Assembly: GCF_002288925.2 (NCBI RefSeq)
Contig: NW_022097996.1
Span: 6,752,686 to 6,816,685, forward strand
DNA: 64,000 nt
Source: Delphinapterus leucas
Lineage: Eukaryota; Chordata; Mammalia; Artiodactyla; Monodontidae
Direction: 5' to 3'
The notes under the pieces are model-generated. The model saw only the letters and a program-made list of their open reading frames with translations. It did not search any database and was not told where the DNA came from. Shown piece by piece: positions 15,741-25,860 of the stretch; position 1 is the stretch's first letter, and every line of letters starts with the position of its first letter. The position numbers were made by a program, and so were the translations under genes.

Positions 15741-16455
15741 ACCTCTAGATCTTTGGGCATTCTCCTCCTTGCCTATCCGGCCTGTCTTGCTTTTCCCCGT
15801 TCCTCGTCTTTTCTAGAACCCACAACCCACTAGTGCATTACCTTCTTGCCAGTAACCTTTGTGCCATTGTCCGTCTACTGGACCTATAACGACACAACTA
15901 TCCAGCTTCTCTATTTTCAAATTCAGGCAGCTAGGGTGCTATGAGGGCAAATCATAAACTCTAACAATGCTGTCCTCTCTCTCATGCCCGATGGTAATTA
16001 TATAATTCAAGCATTCGAATTCTCTTCTAACCCCTTTATCGCTATTCTTTTCCTTTCACTGTCAGGAGGAAGCCTTTTACTTTCCCTGAAAGTATAAAAT
16101 GGAATTTCCTCTATTATTATCAACCTACCTGTGACTTTACTTCCTTTCTCCTTGTATCCAAATCATGCTAGCAAAGTCACTTTGGTGTAAGTCTAATCTC
16201 TCCATCTGTACTTTGAAATCTAGTCCTTTCCCTCTTCATGGCAATGCTAATTCACCATTTATCTGCTTCCTTTCCCCCTTATTTTCAGTTCTTCTTTCTC
16301 TGCTAGCATCAATGCTATGTGAAAATTTTCCAGTTTCTTTTCTGTTGAATTAGAAAAAAATCTCTTGCTGTCATATTTAGTTAACGTATTTTCATATTGG
16401 TATGTATTCATTATCTTAAATCCATCACTTTCTGTTCATTTTTCAATCCATTAAA
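15741..16455. other. Unassigned, possibly part of an old L2
   Basis: Pyrimidine-rich text lies upstream of an L2-like tail. I see no gene. A 62-residue open frame at 16165-16353 has no recognisable features. Confidence 0.45.
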
Positions 16456-16459
16456 AAAT

Positions 16460-16645
16460 ATATATATGTTTTATTGTCTGTCTTCCCTACCTCTGGAATG
16501 GGTACACCACAAGGGCAAAGAGTTGGGTGTGTTTTGTCTTTGATATATTCCAAACCTGAAAAAGCTCACCTTTTCTTTTGAAAGAACTGCATTTCTTGGG
16601 ACATAATAGGCCCTTAATAAATATTTTCTGAATCAGTGAATGGAT
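16460..16645 (+). mobile_element. L2 LINE 3' end
   Basis: The stretch ends with GACATAATAGGCCCTTAATA and AATATTTTCTGAATCAGTG, the usual L2/MIR tail pattern, after CACCACAAGGGCAAAGAGTT. Confidence 0.65.
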
Positions 16646-16739
16646 GGTGCTTAGTGAGCTGGGCACTGAGAGTGGGCAGATGAAACAGAACCATCTTAAA
16701 TTTCCGTTAAGATGATAATAGTACCCACACCGCAAGGCC

Positions 16740-17470
16740 CGAGCACATTTCAGTCTTGATCACATTTACTTCTCTTCCCCACTTAACCCTCTTTATCACT
16801 TACCTCTTGAAACATTTTCTTGCCTTGAGTTTCCTGACCTTGCACTCTATGCTTTTTTCTCTCTAATTTTTGAGTCTTTTCAGGATTCTTTGCAAGGTCT
16901 TCTTCTGTTAACCTGTTGATGTCAACTTCTAAATGCTAACGCCTTCTCTTGTTTTCACACGTTACACAGACTCGCTGGTTATGCACATTCGTTTCCTGGC
17001 GTCAGTTTTATCTAAATGCAAACCATTCTCAAATCTAAAGCCCAGTTCTTGCATCTGCAATTCCATCTGCATTGATCACTCTCCCCTTCTCACCTCCAAC
17101 AGGCCCCAGAATCAGGTCCTGCTCCCATGCACCATGTCTTCATCTCCCCACTTCCCCAAGTCAGAGACCATCATCATATCCTTACTATTTCTCCACCTTT
17201 TCTTTCCTTTCCTAATCATTTTTCTTATCCTGTCTATTTTAACTCTGCAATATCTTTCAGACTGGCATAAAAGCAATAGGTATGTGAACAGTTTTTACTC
17301 ACTAAAAATCTTAAACTTATCCATTACTGTAGAAATAATTGTACTGTATTATAATTGTCTGTTCATTGGTCCCTTTCACTCAAGAAAGTGTAAATTCCTT
17401 AATGGTAGGAATGTTCTCTGTTATCTTCTCAGCTTCTCACACCTGGTCTGGAACCTGTGTAATTTAAAAT
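16740..17470 (+). mobile_element. Probable old L2-like LINE fragment
   Basis: Pyrimidine-rich sense text ends in an L2-like stretch near 17380: AAGTGTAAATTCCTTAATGG and TAGGAATGTTCTCTG. A 187-residue open frame (16933-17496) lies inside it. It is hydrophobic only because of T-richness and shows no known domain. Confidence 0.4.
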
Positions 17471-17778
17471 ATTTTTGGAAGGATAAGCGATTCTAGATAA
17501 ATTATAATTAATTTAATTATTTCAGTATTTTTGAGTTTAATAGTATTGAGTACACAATAGCTGAAAGTATATATTGGGGCAGTCTTTTAAAGATTTATCT
17601 TGATCGAGGAAATAATCTCGGCACTATAGATTTGAGTCAAAAATATACTATTTGAATATAATCTATTAGTGTAATAAGTTTATTATACAAGTTATAAAAA
17701 CTTCACATAGAACCCTCAAATAAATACTACTATAACTAAACATGAAACTCTTCCCTTGTGTGCACATATACTTTGTAT

Positions 17779-17866
17779 TTTTATTTTTTTATTAACTTTT
17801 ATTGGAGTGTGGTTGCTTTATAATATTGTGTTAGCCTGCACTGTATAGCACAGGGAACTCTACCTA
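17779..17866. mobile_element. L1 3'-end fragments in opposite orientations
   Basis: The left piece reads antisense (ACTTTTATTGGAGTGTGGTT, TATTGTGTTAG). From 17841 it reads sense (TGTATAGCACAGGGAACTCT). The switch in orientation suggests an inverted insertion or a later rearrangement. Confidence 0.6.
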
Positions 17867-17932
17867 ATATACTTTAAACATTAGCAGGCTGCTGACAGAT
17901 AGAAAAGTATGTTTAGAAGTAGGGACGATTCC

Positions 17933-18137
17933 TTCTAGAAAAATGGTACAGACGGACCAGTTTGCAAGGCAGAAATAGAGAGATATAGAGAACAAACGTA
18001 TGGACCCCAAGGGGGGAAAGTGTGGCAGGGAGTGGTGGTGGGATGAATTGGGAGATTGGGGTTGACATATATACATTAATATGTATAAAATAGATGACTA
18101 ATAAGAACCTGCTGTATAAAAAAAAAAAAGAAGAAGA
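17933..18137 (+). mobile_element. 5'-truncated L1 3' end with long target-site duplication
   Basis: L1 tail text includes CAGTTTGCAAGGCAGAAATA, AACAAACGTATGGACCCCAA, GATGAATTGGGAGATTGGG and AACCTGCTGTATAAAAAA. An 18-bp duplication, AGAAGTAGGGACGATTCC at 17915-17932 and 18138-18155, has one mismatch. Confidence 0.92.
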
Positions 18138-18155
18138 AGAAGTAGGGAAGATTCC

Positions 18156-18407
18156 CTAAGGAGAGACTTGCTTTGCCAAGTAATGATTACTGGCAGCGTG
18201 TCAGAAATGTAAAGAATCTGAGACATTCAAACTACAGCTTGGCCAAATTAATCTTAATATGCTGACATTAGAGTTTTTAAATAACGCTAATGGCAGTTGT
18301 AACGTTTGAGAAAAAATTTGATATGGCTCGGTCACATGAAACAAAATCTTGACCCCCTAAACATTTTATTTTGCAATACATTTTTAAAGTGAATAGATTT
18401 AATTTTT
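18156..18407. other. Unassigned spacer
   Basis: AT-rich unique-looking sequence between an L1 insertion and a SINE. I see nothing in it. Confidence 0.5.
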
Positions 18408-18731
18408 TTAAATTAATTAATTACTTGTTTTGGCTGCATTGGGTCCTTGCTGCTGCGCGCGGGCTTTCTCCAGCTCTGAAGAGCAGGGTCTAATCTTCAT
18501 TGTGGTGTGGGTCTTACTGCGGTGGCTTCTCTTGTTGCGGAGCACGGGCTCTAGGCACGCGGGCCTCAGTAGTTGTGGCTCGCGGGCTCTAGAGCACAGG
18601 CTCAGTAGTTGTGGCGGATGGGCCTAGCTACTCCACGGCATGTGAGATCCTCCCGGACCAGGGCTCGAACCCGTGTCCCCTGCACTGGCAGGCAGATTCC
18701 CAACCACTGCACCACCAGGGAAGTCCCAAGC
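18408..18731 (-). mobile_element. CHR-type SINE, long form, antisense
   Basis: It ends with the reverse complement of the SINE head, ACCACCAGGGAAGTCCC, and carries GCTCGAACCCGTGTCCCCTG. A 13-bp duplication, AGATTTAATTTTT, lies at 18395-18407 and 18732-18744. The body is more diverged than the short-form copies, so it is likely older. Confidence 0.93.
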
Positions 18732-18744
18732 AGATTTAATTTTT

Positions 18745-18810
18745 AGAGCAGTTTCAGGTTTACAGAAAAACTGAACAGAAAGTACAGAGTTCCTATGCAG
18801 CACAATAGAA
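18745..18810 (-). mobile_element. Old L1 3' remnant, antisense
   Basis: GAGCAGTTTCAGGTTTACAG and AGAGTTCCTATGCAGC match antisense text of old L1 3' regions. A better-preserved copy of the same text is at 33.6 kb. Confidence 0.6.
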
Positions 18811-20540
18811 ACGGATTATCTGAGGAGGTGGGTAAGTGGAGGATAGTTTATTTGTTTTCCAGAGGAAATGATTTCTAAGCTGGGTTCTGAGAGGATGAAG
18901 TTTGGCCAGAACAAAAGAGTCATCCATCTTTAGTTTCTTTATTTTGATAATTCCAGGAGCCGTTTACACGAAGTGTATTTCATATATACAACCACTTGAA
19001 AGCCACTCCCTTTCTGTTATATCCTTGATATGATTTAGGATTATAGTGGCAATGTAACCTGGGCACATGACAAATAGAAACAAGGGAGCAGGATTTAAAA
19101 GACTTGCCATGCATATGCAAATCATGATGTTATTGGCCCAATCTGCTTGTACTTTGACTTGTTTTTCTGTCACTGATGATAAATTTGTGACCAACACAGC
19201 TGGAATCCTTTAATGGTGTTGTCAGAGATTGTAAAAGAAAGTCATCTGTCACACACTGAGGCTAAACATATGACCTTCAGTCCTATGCCAGAATAAACTG
19301 TCAAATGATTTAATGGTTGTTTGTTCAGAAATAAATATATGCACATATAGGTACAATATCTGTCCAAAAATATTCCTGATTTTTCCTTTAGGCAGATTTC
19401 TACAGAATTACAAAATTCTACAATTTCTGACAAAATTAATCCACTAAATGATTATAGATTACTTGAATTTTTTAAAAAAAATTTTCCATGCCCCCTTAGT
19501 ATGTTTGGGGTGTCTGTAATTACGAATGAGAATTGGATGAAAACACTCATAAATATTTGTAGGATGAAAGCAGGAGTACAAGGTTTATAATCCAGAGAAT
19601 AAAAAATGTGAAACAATATCACACTGAGATTTTTTAAAATTTTTGATATTTCCTCTAATTCCTTATTCAGCCCCTCTGATTTAGACCATACAGTCTGGAC
19701 GACTGCAAATAACTCAGTCATAAGTTGATGATAAGATAGGGGTCTTATCATCAACCTATTACTTTAGGTAATTGAAGTGATAACTCTTTGGGTTAATGTG
19801 CACAGCAATCTCATGGAGAAATTTGCAGATAATGGGCATAGCTTTAACGGGCTATTTGCCTCCAATCTGAAAGACTCAAACTTTAGTCATGCTTTAAAAA
19901 AAAAGAAATACAGAGTGGCTCAAGTCATTTCCTGTGCTTCAAACATTTGGCAAAACTGAGTTCCAGGGTGGTTATAGCTGGCGTATTCAATTTGTGCAGC
20001 TTCTTTTGTCCTTAGGATACGCTGTAACATCTGCTATTCTGCAGTGCGTATGCTAATCACGAGAGGCCTTGTCTTATTATTGTGGCTTTTTTTCAATCTT
20101 TATATAGGAAAAATAAAACTCACATCAACCTTTTAGGGTGAATGATACGGTAGAATTATCTGTTTGCAGCCAAGTTTGGGAAAAAACACATTTTTTTCTC
20201 TTCATTTAAATTCTAAACATATGAATTGAACACCTACGTATATGCACACACCAGGGCTGTAGGACGCTTGGGTTAAAGAACGTCTCCTTGTTCCCTAGAC
20301 CATGAGGGAAGCTGCTTTTTAAAACCCAAGACTTTTTGTTAGCAAGTGAGTCACTTGTAATTTCTCTTCAACATATAGCTCATTGACAGTAGAATAGCTG
20401 TTTGTTTTATAATCACAGAAACAGCTGCACAAGGGCTCCTCTGCCTCACGGGCTTATCTTTCCTAGCTAGAGATGCAAGAAGTGTCCAGGTCTGGGAAGA
20501 AATTTCTTAAGAACTGGTACTCTAGGTATATCAGTGGGAG
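18811..20540. other. Unassigned intergenic sequence
   Basis: No gene or repeat that I can name. It contains the hairpin at 19724-19755. The short open frames are AT-rich noise. Confidence 0.5.
19724..19755. repeat. 13-bp inverted repeat (hairpin)
   Basis: GTTGATGATAAGA (19724-19736) and TCTTATCATCAAC (19743-19755) are exactly complementary around a 6-base loop, TAGGGG. Confidence 0.93.
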
Positions 20541-20544
20541 TTAA

Positions 20545-21115
20545 GGTTGTAGGGGAAGAAAAAATATCTTTTCCCTCTACCCATTTTAGGTTCACTGGCT
20601 AGGGCTCTGTCAATTAGACTGACAAAAGACTAATTGACAAGAAAAAAGCCAGCAGAAGTTTGTGAACATTTTTATTGCACATATACACGGACGCACCCAG
20701 TGATGAGTAACTCAAAGGGGTGGTTAGAACTTGGGTTTATGTAGCATCTTAACAAAAGAACGATAATATTATAGAGAAATGGCAAACCAGAAGAAAAAGA
20801 CTTTGAGCTTCTTAGGGCAGCAAATTCTGGGAAGGCAAATATATGGGAAGATGATGGTAGATAAGAGCTAGTTTTAGCAAAGTTTGTTATATAGATTCCT
20901 CTGGTACTGCCTCTGGGCTGATATGGGTCTAGGGTTGTCTCCGATGATCATTTCCTGTTCTTCCTGGTAGAAAGGGGAGAGGAGGCACCTTTAAAAATTT
21001 GTGTACTGCTCTTGGGCAAATAATGGGAGAGGAGAGAGCTTTTCTTCTTCTGTTGCCTTCAGATCAAAACAATCCTTATGCCAAAGGGATATATTTTGGG
21101 GTAGCGTATTCTGCT
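20545..21115 (-). mobile_element. Solo LTR of an unnamed endogenous retroviral family
   Basis: On the minus strand it begins near GAATACGCTACCCCAAA and continues with TTTGGCATAAGGATTG. The same landmarks recur in three LTRs at 36-39 kb. The far end carries a TCTTTTCCCTCTACCC stretch in plus-strand reading, shared with the others. No retroviral coding sequence lies next to it. I cannot give a family name from memory. Confidence 0.6.
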
Positions 21116-21246
21116 ACCCTTCAAGGTCATCACAAACTGTCTTCAATAATGCAGTTCAGGAAATGTATTTCTTCATTTTATTAGGGTCTTTGCATGGAAA
21201 AGAAAAGAAATTTTATTGTCATATACACATTGATGTGTGTGTGTTA

Positions 21247-21358
21247 TATGAATTCATATGAGTAGGATTTCTTCCTATGAGTAAGATTTCATATGAGTAA
21301 GATTTCATATGAGTAAGATTCTTCATGTGAGTAAAACTTCATATGAGTAAAGATTTCA
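21247..21358. repeat. Degenerate tandem repeat, about 17-bp unit
   Basis: Units resembling TTTCATATGAGTAAGA recur about six times with small insertions, including TTCTTCATGTGAGTAAAAC. Confidence 0.85.
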
Positions 21359-21409
21359 GGTGCATCGTTTGCTAGAGTGTCATATATGCATATATATATT
21401 AAACAGTTG

Positions 21410-21985
21410 TTTTTAAAACAAATTTCATTTTTGAAAACAGTTTTAGATTTAAAGAAAGATTGTGACAATACAGAGAGTTTCCCTATACCTTGCACCCAGT
21501 TTCCCCTATTATTAACGTCTTACATTAGTAGGGTACATTTGTTACAGTTAATGTACCAATATTACCTATTATTATTAATAAAGCCTGTATGTTATGTAGA
21601 TTGTCTTAGTTTTTAGCCTGATGTCCTTTTTTTTTGTTTTGTTTCCAGGATCCTTTCCAAGATACTCCATTACATTTGGTTGTCAATGTCTCTTTAGCCT
21701 CCTCTTGGGTGTTAAGTTTCTCAGACTTTCCTTGTTTTTGATGACCTTGGGAGTCTTGAGGAATACTGGTCAGGGTTTTTTTGCATATTTTTTTTCATTA
21801 ATCACTCTCTTAAAAAATTACTTTGGCCGTGGCCAGTGGGTAAATTTCCCTTTGTGTAAGTTAAGGGATGAATGTCCCCATGGCCAGATCTCATTTGCAA
21901 GAAGCCTCTTTGGTATAAAAGACTAGACATTATTCCAGAATTCCTGCTGTATGAAACAATATCCTCGCATTTGTTGGGGCCCTCT
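21410..21985 (-). mobile_element. Old L1 3' region, antisense
   Basis: It carries GTTTTAGATTTAAAGAAAG, TTGCACCCAGTTTCCCCTAT, CCAAGATACTCCATTACATT and TGATGACCTTGGGAGTCTTG, typical of antisense text from old mammalian L1 3' regions. Confidence 0.65.
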
Positions 21986-22305
21986 TTTTTCTTTTTTTTA
22001 AGATGTTGGGGGTAGGAGTTTATTAATTAATTTATTTATTTATGGCTGTGTTGGGTCTTCGTTTCTGTGCGGGGGCTTTCTCTAGTTGTGGCAAGCGGGG
22101 TCCACTCGTCATCGCGGTGTGCGGGCCTCTCACTATCGCGGCCTCTCTTGTTGCGGAGCACAGGCTCCAGACGCGCAGGCTCAGTAGTTGTGGCTCACGG
22201 GCCTAGTTGTTCCGCGGCATGTGGGATCCTCCCAGACCAGGGCTCGAACGCGTGTCCCCTGCATTGGCAGACGGATTCTCAACCACTGTGCCACCAGGGA
22301 AGCCC
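21986..22305 (-). mobile_element. CHR-type SINE, long form, antisense
   Basis: It starts with a T-run and GGGGGTAGGAGTTTATTAA and ends CACCAGGGAAGCCC. It is the same long form as the copy in HPGD intron 3. Confidence 0.92.
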
Positions 22306-23760
22306 ACATTTATTCACTTTTTATCAAGCCTTTTGATAGATATGAAAGTAAATTACTGCAGTCTAACATTAGAAATATTGAAAACATCTTACAAAATATC
22401 ATACTCATTAAGAGAGTATCTTGAGTGAATGGAAAGCAAAGAGGAAAATTTCCCATTTTTTGTGTTTTTTTTTGTAACTTCAAAAACTACCATATGCTCC
22501 AAGGCCAGTTGTTTGCAAGTGCCTTGGAAATAATATAACTTAAATCTACAATATCAACATAAAATAAAGCAGACATTAGCTCATGACTTTGGAAATATTT
22601 AAAAATTAAAAATCAGTAATTTCTGCAACAGCCCAACAGTTTTGTCTTTTGTTTTTCTAAGTTAGAAACGTTGTGGCATCATTTGTAGCATGAATCAAAT
22701 TAAATCCTGCTTATTTTGTAGTGTGTCTGTAGAGATACAAAATCATCATTAATCGGTTAGGCACTTAAATATAAGGTCACAAATTAATCATTCTTTGGAA
22801 TTGGGTGTATGGAAAGGGAAAGCTCCAGTCTTCTGTCCACCATTCACATGATATTTTTCCTTCTAATGGGAATATTGATGCATTTATGTGCTCAGCTCTT
22901 AGTATGTTTCCCTAAAGCATTTACCATCTTTTATTATAAGATATCTGCATTTACACATTAAAGAAGGATATGTATATTTGTAGATTCCTGCGATTAAATT
23001 TCTTTTGTTCAGGGACCATGCTAGGTCATTCTAACTCTTCCTCATATATTTAGGGAGAAATTTGTCCCTCTTTTTAAGGTTTCACCTAGGACTTTGCTCC
23101 ATACAAGAGCAGATTGGATTAAGCCCTAAGGAGACTGTAATTTTCTTTTTATCAATTACACATTTGCCCCTCTGCCTCCTAAGAAAGTAGTAAAAGTTCA
23201 GAATATCTATTTTTCTGGAGTGGAGAGTCTGGAAGTTCTTCAAAGTAGTTTCACTGTGGGATGTTCCACCAAAGCCCTCCAAATTATCTATTCTCTAACC
23301 TGAGCAAGAAATGCCAGTTTGGGGTATAGGACTCTTCAGACACTTGAATTTTTCACCTTCAAACAGAAGGCTGGAAGCATTGTGGATAAAACATAAATAT
23401 TCACAGAGCATTGCATTTATAAATGTGTAGTAAGAAACGAGTGAGCACGTGAAACCCATAGACCACTTTCTTTCAACATCATGAAAGTACTATCTTACAG
23501 AGATTAAAAGAATGAAAGTATTGTCTAACTCAGAGACGGGAGCTCCCTCTAACATTGTGCAGCTCCCAATTAGTAACAGCTATGTTTCTCAAGCTCAACC
23601 AACCATAGAAATAAAGGAAAAAACAAAAAAAACAAAACGCACATCTAATTGATTTCTTCCCTTATTCTGATGCCAATAAACCAATAAAATACAGCAACAG
23701 CTGGACCAAGGAACTAAGCTATAAGGAAGAGAGTTTAATAAAAAACAGCTTATTGTATTT
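22306..23760. other. Unassigned intergenic sequence
   Basis: AT-rich, with an A-rich patch at about 23620-23640. I see no gene or named repeat. Confidence 0.5.
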
Positions 23761-23764
23761 CTTT

Positions 23765-23858
23765 GCTAGGCTTGTGGGATCTTAGTTCCCCTACCAGGGA
23801 CTGAACCCAGGCCCCAGCAGTGAAAGCAAGGAGTCTTAACCACTGGACCACCAGGGGA
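23765..23858 (-). mobile_element. Truncated tRNA-derived SINE, antisense
   Basis: CTTGTGGGATCTTAGTTCCC, GGGACTGAACCCAGGCCCC and CTTAACCACTGGACCACCAG are the reverse complement of a cetartiodactyl tRNA-derived SINE head. The tail is missing. Confidence 0.85.
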
Positions 23859-24110
23859 GGGATAGATTGGGAGTTTGGGATTGACATGTACACACTGCTG
23901 TATTTAAAACAGATAACCAACAAGGACCTACTGTATAGCACAGAGAACTCTGCTCAGTATTATGTAATAACCTAAATGGGAAATGAATTTGAAAAAGGAA
24001 TAGATACATGTATATGTACAACTGAATCACTTTGCTGTACACCTGAAACTAACACAACATTGTTAATCAACTATACTCCAATATAAGATAAAAAATTGTA
24101 AAAAAGAAGT
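23859..24110 (+). mobile_element. L1 3' end
   Basis: It contains GGGATAGATTGGGAGTTTGG, GATTGACATGTACACACTG, CAAGGACCTACTGTATAGCA, ACTTTGCTGTACACCTGAAA and AACTATACTCCAATATAAG. It directly abuts the antisense SINE on its left. Confidence 0.9.
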
Positions 24111-24139
24111 AGCAAAAATAAATAAATTTTAAAAAACAA

Positions 24140-24565
24140 AACAGCCAAAATGTATGGTCTCACAGTTCTGCAGTTTAGAAATCTGAAATCAGGTGGTCAG
24201 CAGGGCCATGCTCACACTGAAACCCGGAGGTGAAGCTTCCCTCGCCTCTTTCTAGCTTCTGGTGAATTGCTGCCAACTGTTGGTGTTCCTTGGTTGACAG
24301 ATGCATGAGTCCAATCTCTCTGCCTTCGGGGTCACATGGCATTATTCCTGTGTGTCTCTGTCTTCACGTGGCCATCTTCTTAAAAGGACATCAGTCATGT
24401 TGGGTTAGGAGCTCACCCCTAGTTCAGTAGGCCCTCATCCAAACATAACTAATTTCATCTGCAATGACCCTATTTCTAAATAAGGTCACATTTGGAGGTA
24501 CTGAGAATCAGAACCTCAACATATCTTTCTGGAGGCAGGGGGTGGGCAGAAACAGAATACAACAT
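24140..24565 (-). mobile_element. MLT1-type MaLR LTR, antisense
   Basis: It contains TCTCACAGTTCTGCAG, GTGTGTCTCTGTCTTCACG, ACCCTATTTCTAAATAAGG and TCACATTTGGAGGTACTGAG, in the order expected of a reversed MLT1 LTR. It is diverged. Confidence 0.75.
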
Positions 24566-25429
24566 GTAACACTTAATATGTTTTTTGCCTGACTTGTTTT
24601 GAAAAGTGGAGTTACATTTACAACTGTGCTACTCATTCAGCAAATCTGAGAAGGCAACATCCAGAGATACCAAGAAGAGAGACTTCCTGTCCTTAAAAAG
24701 GTTAGAATCTAGTTGAGGAAACAGATCATTTACAACTGTTGTAGGTAAAATGAAAATTCCTATAATAGCAAATTGGGCGAAGTGCTGTGAGAGCAGTTGA
24801 TGGATGACATGTTTTTTGGCTTGAAGTGACTTTTATTTTCTTTATGCTTTAATGTTTTCTAAGTTTTCTGCAACAAACATTTATTTACCACCGAAAATTG
24901 ACTTGAGAGAACTTGAGAGTTAAGCTGCCTCAAAACTTTAAAATAAAAAACTCCTAAAATAATATGCTGTCTTTTCTTCTACGATCTACCAAGATGATTC
25001 CTGAGGAATGTATAAGTAGGTTACTACGTAAGAACCTATTTCTGAATCAGGACTAATTGTGACGAACCTCTTGTGTTGTCTGTTTTATTATGAAGTCTTT
25101 GTTTCTTGTTTAGCAATAACTCAAACAGGCTCTGCAAGATGCTCAGAAATGGTTTCATGGGTGTAGCTACTGACTAAACAGGTAGGCAGAGAAAACAATT
25201 AGCTGGCCCCGCTGGTTCTCAGAAGCGGCCCTGAATATTGTAAGAAGCCTTCATTAGGAGAGGTGCACCTCACAGCTAGTCACCCAGCTGTGGCATCAAA
25301 CCAGCTCATTTCTCTACTTTCAGGATTTAATCAGTCTCAGTGCTGCAGTAATCAGTGATAAACCATCACCATCCTAATGCGATCATCTTGTAAGATTCCT
25401 CATCCAATATTGGCATGCCTTGGGCTGCA
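24566..25429. other. Unassigned intergenic sequence
   Basis: No gene or named repeat seen. TGAGAACTTGAGAG-like repeats near 24905 are too short to call. Confidence 0.5.
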
Positions 25430-25860
25430 ACCCTCATTACTATCGCCCAGGCTTCCTCTCACACTTTCAACGATGAAAAACTCACTCCCTACCCCAGGCG
25501 TCTGCGTTTTTGTTGAAGAGCGCAGTTATGAAGTTGTTTGTTACGTTGAACAGCAAAATATTTCCTAGCTAGAGAAAGGTCTATTCTCATTCTATCCCCC
25601 GGGATGACAGAGACCCACTCAGCTCCCCCTTTCCTCCTGTTGTTCTTTCAAATACTTGGAAGCAACCATGATATTTTGCCCAGATATTCTTGTTTTCATC
25701 ACAGATGTTTATAGCTTGTTCATCATGAGGTTTCAAGTCTCTTTGCAGTCCTCGCCATTTTTTTCTCTGGCCATTATTTTGAATTAGACCATTTCCCAGA
25801 TCTGAACACGAAATTCTCATGATATGTGTGTTGTGTGTAGTAATGAGTAGTTCCATCAGA
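25430..25860 (+). mobile_element. Possible ancient CR1/L3-like LINE fragment
   Basis: The arrangement of GAAAAACTCACTCCCTACCC, GAACAGCAAAATATTTCC and TTTCAAATACTTGGAAGCAA loosely resembles the 3' region of ancient CR1/L3 LINEs. The match is from memory and weak. Confidence 0.3.

Noticed and set aside
16933..17496. 187-residue open frame on the plus strand
   Set aside because: It is the longest frame outside the CpG island, but its text is pyrimidine-rich L2-like repeat. The hydrophobic residues follow from T-rich codons, and I recognise no domain, splice or promoter context.
21247..21358. Regularly spaced repeats that could suggest a CRISPR array
   Set aside because: The units are nearly adjacent with no spacers of constant length, and the genome is mammalian.
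25587..25856. 89-residue minus-strand frame with mixed, protein-like composition
   Set aside because: The nucleotide text looks more like an ancient LINE 3' region, and no splice sites or domain support a gene.
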